Part shown: one piece after another, positions 6,006 to 9,810 of the stretch
Layout: each line of letters opens with the position of its first letter
How positions within the stretch are numbered: the first letter of the stretch is position 1
Assembly (NCBI GenBank): GCA_002325765.1
Contig: DCST01000047.1
Coordinates: 18,673-28,482 of the forward strand
From: a bacterium UBA1459
Lineage (GTDB): Bacteria > Pseudomonadota > Alphaproteobacteria > CAJXXZ01 > UBA1459
Length of the DNA stretch: 9,810 nucleotides
Direction: 5' to 3'
The notes under the pieces: model-generated
The model's input: only the letters and a program-made list of their open reading frames with translations
Told to the model about the DNA's origin: nothing
The model's database searches: none
Made by a program: the position numbers and the translations under genes

Positions 6006-8251
6006 ACATTAATATTATCGAATGTCATTGCCTCTTTGTTGCCTAAAAAGATATTTTGTTTACCACCTCCAATAAAGTTTTTATTTTGAAAGTATGAAAT
6101 AATATTTTTATACTCTGATTTAATAATTACTGCACATTTATTATTATGATTATAAATAACAAATGTTGTTAGCTTTTTAAGAGCAAAATTCTGATTTGCG
6201 TTTAATATAAATAATCCTTTAATGCCATCAATTATAATTTCTTGAGGTATAGATATTTCTTCTATTTTTTCTATCTTCATATCATCTTTATATATTGCCC
6301 TATTGCCACATATACCTTCGATTCTACGTATACCGGATCCTATTGATTTTGCTGATAATAATTTAATTCTTTTAATTTGAGAAGTATTTCCTACATGAGT
6401 ACCTCCACATAATTGTTTAGAGAAACCTGAAAACTCAACAACTCTTACTGTTTCACCATATGTACAATTATCTAGTAATACACAATCTTTAATATTTTCA
6501 TACTTTTCATAAGTAATCTTTGAGTTTATTTGCATATTAATTGCTTTATTTGCATTATCTTCAAGAGTTTGTATATCTATCTTATCTTTTATTGCAATAT
6601 CAAATCTAAATTTATCATTAATTGCATGAGATCCAGTTGATTTATATTGCTTATCTCTAAGTAATGGCTCAATACATAAATGAATACTTGAATGAGCTCT
6701 TGTGTTTCCATTTCTATATTCTTTATCTATTTGCATAAAAATTTGATTATTAATTTCTATTGCTCCTTTATTCTTTGTAACATGAAGTACTGCATATCTA
6801 TCAAAAGAAATAGGAGATTTAAGTGTATTAATAATTTGAATTACTTCTTTATCTTTTTGAAAAATACCTATATCTCCTACCTGACCTCCACTTTCTGCAT
6901 AAAAACAACTCTTATCTGTAACAAGATATACATACTCTCCTTGCTCAATAATATCGATTACAGTAGCGTACATTGATGATTTATCATAACAGTGTATTTC
7001 ACAGGGACTATCTATATTTAGAGTAATTTTTTTCGATTTATTTACATGATTCTGTAAATACTGATTTACTATTTCTTTATTGATGAGAATATTTCTTTCT
7101 TCTGCTAAAACATATGATATTTCTAAAGGTATACCATAAGTTTCATACAATTTAAAAATATTATATTCATTTAATTCATTTTCAGACAAATATAATAATC
7201 CTTGGCGTAAGGTATTTTCAAATAATGATACTTCTGATTGTATAATTTCATATTTATTTTCATATATATATCTGTTATATGCTGCATCAAATATAGATTT
7301 TAGATTCTTAGATATAACTATCATTCTGCGTATAAGTTTTCTTAAGACATATTCTCTTCCATTATTACCTGGTATCAAATTTTCATTTAATAAATGTATT
7401 ATTGATCTTGAATGATCAGCAAGTATTTTAGCTTTTTGTTCATTCTGAGTATCTTGATATGCAACATTATAAATACTATCAAGTAAATCTGTTGAATAGT
7501 TATCTAATAAAGAAAGATTTGTTATATTTGTTATGTTATGTATAAAATTGTAAACAGCTGTCATTCTTTCAAGACCAAATCCTGTATCAATCTTTTTTAT
7601 TTCTAATGGAACTAAAGCCTCTGATGTTTTATTAAATGAAATAAGAACAATATTCCAAATTTCTAAAAAACGAGTATTATCCTTTATAATATCTTCTCTA
7701 AAAATATCTAAAGAAGCTGTAGTTTGAGAAGTATCAAAGAAAATCTCTGTACAAGGTCCACAAGGCCCATATGTTCCAGCGCTCCAGAAATTATCATCTG
7801 AATCTAAAGCTATAACTTTATTATGAGCAATATTATTCCAAATATCAAATGAAGATGTATCAGTAATATGTGTAGTAAAATATAAATGTTCTTTCGGAAA
7901 TTCTAGTACCTCTGTTAAAAACTTATAAGCAAGCTCTATTGCTTCTTTATTGAAATAAGATCCAAATGAAAAATTACCACCCATTTCAAAATATGTGCAA
8001 TGTCGACCTGTTTTACCAATATTTTCAATGTCACATTTATTTCCACCTATTCTTAAGCATTTTTGTATAGTAATAATTGATTTATCTATTGGTACCTCTT
8101 CTTCTAGAAAATATTTACGAAATTGTTGCATGCCAGCAATATTAAATAAAGTAGTATCTGATTTAAGTAAATTTGCAGAAGCATATAATTTATGATTATA
8201 ATTTGTAAAAAAATTAATAAATAATTTGCGTATTATATCTGATGTATACAT
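6002..8251 (-). CDS. alaS: Alanyl-tRNA synthetase with shortened C-terminal domain
   Basis: The enzyme charges tRNA-Ala with alanine and hydrolyses mischarged Ser- and Gly-tRNA-Ala. The class II catalytic core is intact: FNIAGMQQF (36-44), GRHCTYFEMGGNFSFG (82-97), YGPCGPCTEI (161-170), RFLEIWN (194-200) and DTGFGLERM (222-230). The tRNA-recognition region follows, with ADHSRS and NNGREYVLRKLIRR (278-309). The editing domain has YAESGGQVGD (451-460), HxxxH (520-524) and CGGTHV (615-620), so all four metal ligands are present. At 749 residues it is much shorter than the usual roughly 875. After the editing domain only about 100 residues remain: most of the coiled coil and C-Ala domain is gone, but a GGGKQN remnant (728-733) survives. 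The ATG at 8249-8251 has TATAAAAT six bases upstream and a possible TTTACA -35. It lies 43 bases after ftsZ and overlaps nusA by four bases. Confidence 0.97.
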   Translation of the reverse strand: MYTSDIIRKLFINFFTNYNHKLYASANLLKSDTTLFNIAGMQQFRKYFLEEEVPIDKSIITIQKCLRIGGNKCDIENIGKTGRHCTYFEMGGNFSFGSYFNKEAIELAYKFLTEVLEFPKEHLYFTTHITDTSSFDIWNNIAHNKVIALDSDDNFWSAGTYGPCGPCTEIFFDTSQTTASLDIFREDIIKDNTRFLEIWNIVLISFNKTSEALVPLEIKKIDTGFGLERMTAVYNFIHNITNITNLSLLDNYSTDLLDSIYNVAYQDTQNEQKAKILADHSRSIIHLLNENLIPGNNGREYVLRKLIRRMIVISKNLKSIFDAAYNRYIYENKYEIIQSEVSLFENTLRQGLLYLSENELNEYNIFKLYETYGIPLEISYVLAEERNILINKEIVNQYLQNHVNKSKKITLNIDSPCEIHCYDKSSMYATVIDIIEQGEYVYLVTDKSCFYAESGGQVGDIGIFQKDKEVIQIINTLKSPISFDRYAVLHVTKNKGAIEINNQIFMQIDKEYRNGNTRAHSSIHLCIEPLLRDKQYKSTGSHAINDKFRFDIAIKDKIDIQTLEDNANKAINMQINSKITYEKYENIKDCVLLDNCTYGETVRVVEFSGFSKQLCGGTHVGNTSQIKRIKLLSAKSIGSGIRRIEGICGNRAIYKDDMKIEKIEEISIPQEIIIDGIKGLFILNANQNFALKKLTTFVIYNHNNKCAVIIKSEYKNIISYFQNKNFIGGGKQNIFLGNKEAMTFDNINV

Positions 8252-8257
8252 AATATG

Positions 8258-8286
8258 ATTTTATAAATAAATCTAGATATTGTAAA
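8258..8286 (-). promoter_or_regulatory. Likely alaS promoter
   Basis: On the minus strand TTTACA (8281-8286) is followed by 17 bases and TAAAAT (8258-8263, within TATAAAAT 8258-8265). Six bases then separate the box from the ATG. This is the only gene start here with a good -35 at standard spacing. It would let alaS-nusA be transcribed apart from ftsZ, with almost no 5' leader. Confidence 0.55.
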
Positions 8287-8294
8287 AATATTAA

Positions 8295-9551
8295 CTACTT
8301 AACCCATCTTTTTGCAACAAGATCAAAAATATTAGATTGTTTATTTGTATTATTGCTACTATTATTTGACATAATATTATCTGACATACTTGGTCGAGGA
8401 GCAGGTGATGCCTGAGTATTACTTTCTTGCATATTTTTTAATCCTGTAGCTATAATTAATACACGTATCCATTTTTTATTTTCATCAAAAAAGTCACTTT
8501 CATCATATCCCTTATTTTTATTATTTTGATTATAAAATGCGTGCTCATTTCTACAAAATTCAGTTGATACAATTGAAGCTCCATGTATTATATTTGCATG
8601 ATCTTTATTTTCGCCTAAATCATTTGTAATATAATTCATAATATCCTGTAAATCATCTAAAGACATTAAGTTGTTACCTACAATATGTATTAAAAAATTA
8701 GTACCTTCTTTAATTGATGACGTTTCAAGTAATTTGCTAGATAGAGCTTGGGTAACCGCAGTAATAGCAGCTGAATCTCCAGTACCTATACCTATACCAA
8801 GTGATCCAAATCCTTTTTCTGATAATGTTGTTGTTAAATCTGCAAAATCTAAATTAATAAGACCATTATGAGCAAGTACTTGTATAATACCATTAACAAA
8901 CATAGCGCATGTATTATCTACAATACCAAATGCATCTTGAATACCAAGTGTTTCATGAGCAACTCTAAATAATAATTGATTTGATATTACAACCGTAACA
9001 TCTGCATTTTGACTAAATTCTTTAATACCTGTTTTTGCTATTTTAATTTTGTTTTGACCTTCAAACATAAAAGGTAGAGTAACTATACCTAATACAATTG
9101 GTTTTTGTTCACATTCTTTAATAGTTTTTGCTATAATAGGAGCTGCTCCAGTACCAGTACCACCACCAAAAGCAGAAACTATAATAACTAAATTTGCATC
9201 AGATATAGCTTCTCGTATTTTATCTGCACTAAACTCTGCGGCTTTTTTACCAAGTGCAGGATCTGCTCCAGCTCCCCTACCATTTTCTCCAAGTTGTATC
9301 TTAATTTTGCTTTGACATTTACGTAAATTTTGTACATCTGTATTTGCGACAATAAATGAATCTTCTGGTAATCTAATTATATCTTCTTGAGATATTTTGC
9401 CTCCTTCTTGCATTAATCTTTCATGTTCATTATGATGAAAATTAGAAATAGCTCTTCTTATACCTTCAACTGCGTTACATCCACCTCCCCCTACTCCTAT
9501 AATCTTAATTTTTGGCATACCAAAATCAAATTCTTCTATATTTCTTGTCAT
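8295..9551 (-). CDS. ftsZ: Cell division protein FtsZ with two insertions
   Basis: FtsZ is the tubulin-like GTPase that forms the division ring at mid-cell. The 418-residue protein starts at ATG 9549-9551 (MTRNIEEF). The frame stays open to 9791, but that extension is antisense to the helicase gene and is not FtsZ-like. The nucleotide-binding motifs are intact: GVGGGGCNAV (19-28), ANTD (69-72), GRGAGADPALG (91-101) and GGGTGTG (129-135). The catalytic T7 loop NLDFAD (233-238) is also intact. Compared with ordinary FtsZ there are roughly 23-28 extra residues between the first helix and the ANTD strand (about 37-64), and another charged insertion at about 333-360, before IRVLIIATG. The C-terminal linker (about 372-405) is Ser/Asn-rich and short. 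The tail ends FDLVAKRWVK, a basic end that may replace the usual partner-binding peptide. TATACAAT lies six bases before the ATG. It heads the ftsZ-alaS-nusA block and is divergent from the helicase. Confidence 0.96.
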   Translation of the reverse strand: MTRNIEEFDFGMPKIKIIGVGGGGCNAVEGIRRAISNFHHNEHERLMQEGGKISQEDIIRLPEDSFIVANTDVQNLRKCQSKIKIQLGENGRGAGADPALGKKAAEFSADKIREAISDANLVIIVSAFGGGTGTGAAPIIAKTIKECEQKPIVLGIVTLPFMFEGQNKIKIAKTGIKEFSQNADVTVVISNQLLFRVAHETLGIQDAFGIVDNTCAMFVNGIIQVLAHNGLINLDFADLTTTLSEKGFGSLGIGIGTGDSAAITAVTQALSSKLLETSSIKEGTNFLIHIVGNNLMSLDDLQDIMNYITNDLGENKDHANIIHGASIVSTEFCRNEHAFYNQNNKNKGYDESDFFDENKKWIRVLIIATGLKNMQESNTQASPAPRPSMSDNIMSNNSSNNTNKQSNIFDLVAKRWVK

Positions 9552-9557
9552 AATAAT

Positions 9558-9565
9558 ATTGTATA
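9558..9565 (-). promoter_or_regulatory. -10-like box of ftsZ
   Basis: The minus strand reads TATACAAT, then six bases, then the ATG of ftsZ. No -35 hexamer fits at 16-18 bases. The box lies in the 76-base spacer shared with the divergent helicase gene and supports the start at 9551 over the longer frame. Confidence 0.45.
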
Positions 9566-9616
9566 GTCTTTTTATTGATACCGAGTTACCTTTTACTTCA
9601 ATATTAGTAAAAAATA

Positions 9617-9622
9617 TATAAT
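9617..9622 (+). promoter_or_regulatory. -10-like box of the UvrD-like helicase gene
   Basis: TATAAT is followed by five bases and the ATG at 9628. A weak -35-like TTACTT lies 18 bases upstream (9593-9598). The arrangement is the same as at the sigma factor and small membrane protein genes and predicts a leaderless transcript. Confidence 0.5.
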
Positions 9623-9627
9623 TTATT

Positions 9628-9810
9628 ATGAATGATATGCAAAAAGCAGCAGTAGAAGCTACAAGTTCATATGTATTAGTACTATCTGCCGCAGGAACCG
9701 GTAAAACAACGGTATTAGTTGAAAGATTTTTATATTTGTTAAGCCAAAATATTAATCCATATCTTATAGTTTGTGTAACATTTACAAACAAATCTGCAAA
9801 TGAAATTTGC
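9628..9810 (+). CDS. UvrD/PcrA-type superfamily 1 DNA helicase, N-terminal fragment
   Basis: Only the first 61 codons are in the window; the frame is open at the right edge. The start MNDMQKAAVEA carries the Q-motif glutamine (Gln5) that sits before motif I in UvrD-like helicases. Residues 21-28 (AAGTGKTT) are the Walker A motif that binds ATP. TFTNKSANEI (51-60) matches motif Ia, TFTNKAAxEM, of UvrD, PcrA and Rep, which contacts single-stranded DNA. These enzymes unwind DNA in repair and replication; family members include UvrD, PcrA and Rep, and less likely an AddA/RecB-type nuclease-helicase, so no symbol is given. ATG 9628 is preferred to ATG 9637 because it keeps the Q-motif residues at the usual distance from the N-terminus and has TATAAT five bases upstream. 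The gene is divergent from ftsZ. Confidence 0.87.
   Translation, partial: MNDMQKAAVEATSSYVLVLSAAGTGKTTVLVERFLYLLSQNINPYLIVCVTFTNKSANEIC

Noticed and set aside
6692..6976. 94-codon open frame on the plus strand
   Set aside because: It lies wholly inside alaS on the opposite strand, over the conserved editing domain, and is Cys- and Phe-rich with no recognisable product.
7995..8195. 66-codon open frame on the plus strand
   Set aside because: It is antisense to the highly conserved catalytic core of alaS.
8671..8871. 66-codon open frame on the plus strand
   Set aside because: It is antisense to the ftsZ region that encodes the T7 loop and following helices.
9552..9791. 80-residue N-terminal extension of FtsZ up to an ATG at 9791
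   Set aside because: The extension is the antisense of the UvrD-like helicase start (Walker A and motif Ia on the plus strand) and has no FtsZ character. The start at 9551 has a -10-like box six bases upstream and gives the expected N-terminus.

Overview
The window comes from a very AT-rich, gene-reduced bacterial chromosome. Four genes are recognisable housekeeping genes: alaS, nusA, ftsZ and the start of a UvrD/PcrA-type helicase. The base composition, the shortened or divergent versions of universal proteins and the loss of visible Shine-Dalgarno sites point to a host-restricted intracellular bacterium. A rickettsial or holosporal alphaproteobacterium is my best guess, but this is inference; nothing here fixes the lineage. 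TGA is used as a stop (alaS) and TGG as Trp, so the code looks standard.

Layout. (1) Positions 2-1903 hold the 3' part of a large Ser/Asn-rich protein of unknown function on the plus strand, open from the window edge. (2) 1905-2600, minus strand, encodes a single-pass membrane protein of unknown function that converges on the first gene with one base between the stop codons. (3) Divergent from it, about 2679/2685-3224, is a very short sigma-70-family factor that keeps regions 2 and 4 only. (4) 3225-3835 is a 611-base noncoding stretch with a 28-bp tandem repeat, a roughly 99-nt long hairpin, a small GC-rich island, a 32-bp perfect palindrome and a 12-bp hairpin. (5) 3836-4282 encodes a small, Ile-rich, multi-pass membrane protein of unknown function. 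(6) 4283-4571 is a second noncoding stretch with palindromes, imperfect direct repeats and a purine tract. (7) 4572-9551, minus strand, is ftsZ-alaS-nusA; alaS and nusA overlap by ATGA. (8) 9628-9810 is the start of a UvrD-like helicase, divergent from ftsZ.

The genes do not form one pathway. The minus-strand block joins cell division (FtsZ), translation (AlaRS) and transcription elongation (NusA). The plus strand carries a sigma factor and unknown, apparently lineage-specific proteins.

The most striking signal is at gene starts. Each of the six visible starts that could lead a transcript has a -10-like box (TATAAT, TATAAAAT or TATACAAT) ending only 5-6 bases before the ATG, and none has a Shine-Dalgarno sequence. 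Three genes share exactly TATAAT-N5-ATG. This predicts leaderless or nearly leaderless mRNAs. Other points to check are an AlaRS with most of its C-terminal domain missing, an FtsZ with two insertions, a NusA with a degenerate KH1 GxxG loop, and the structured noncoding DNA around the sigma and small membrane genes.
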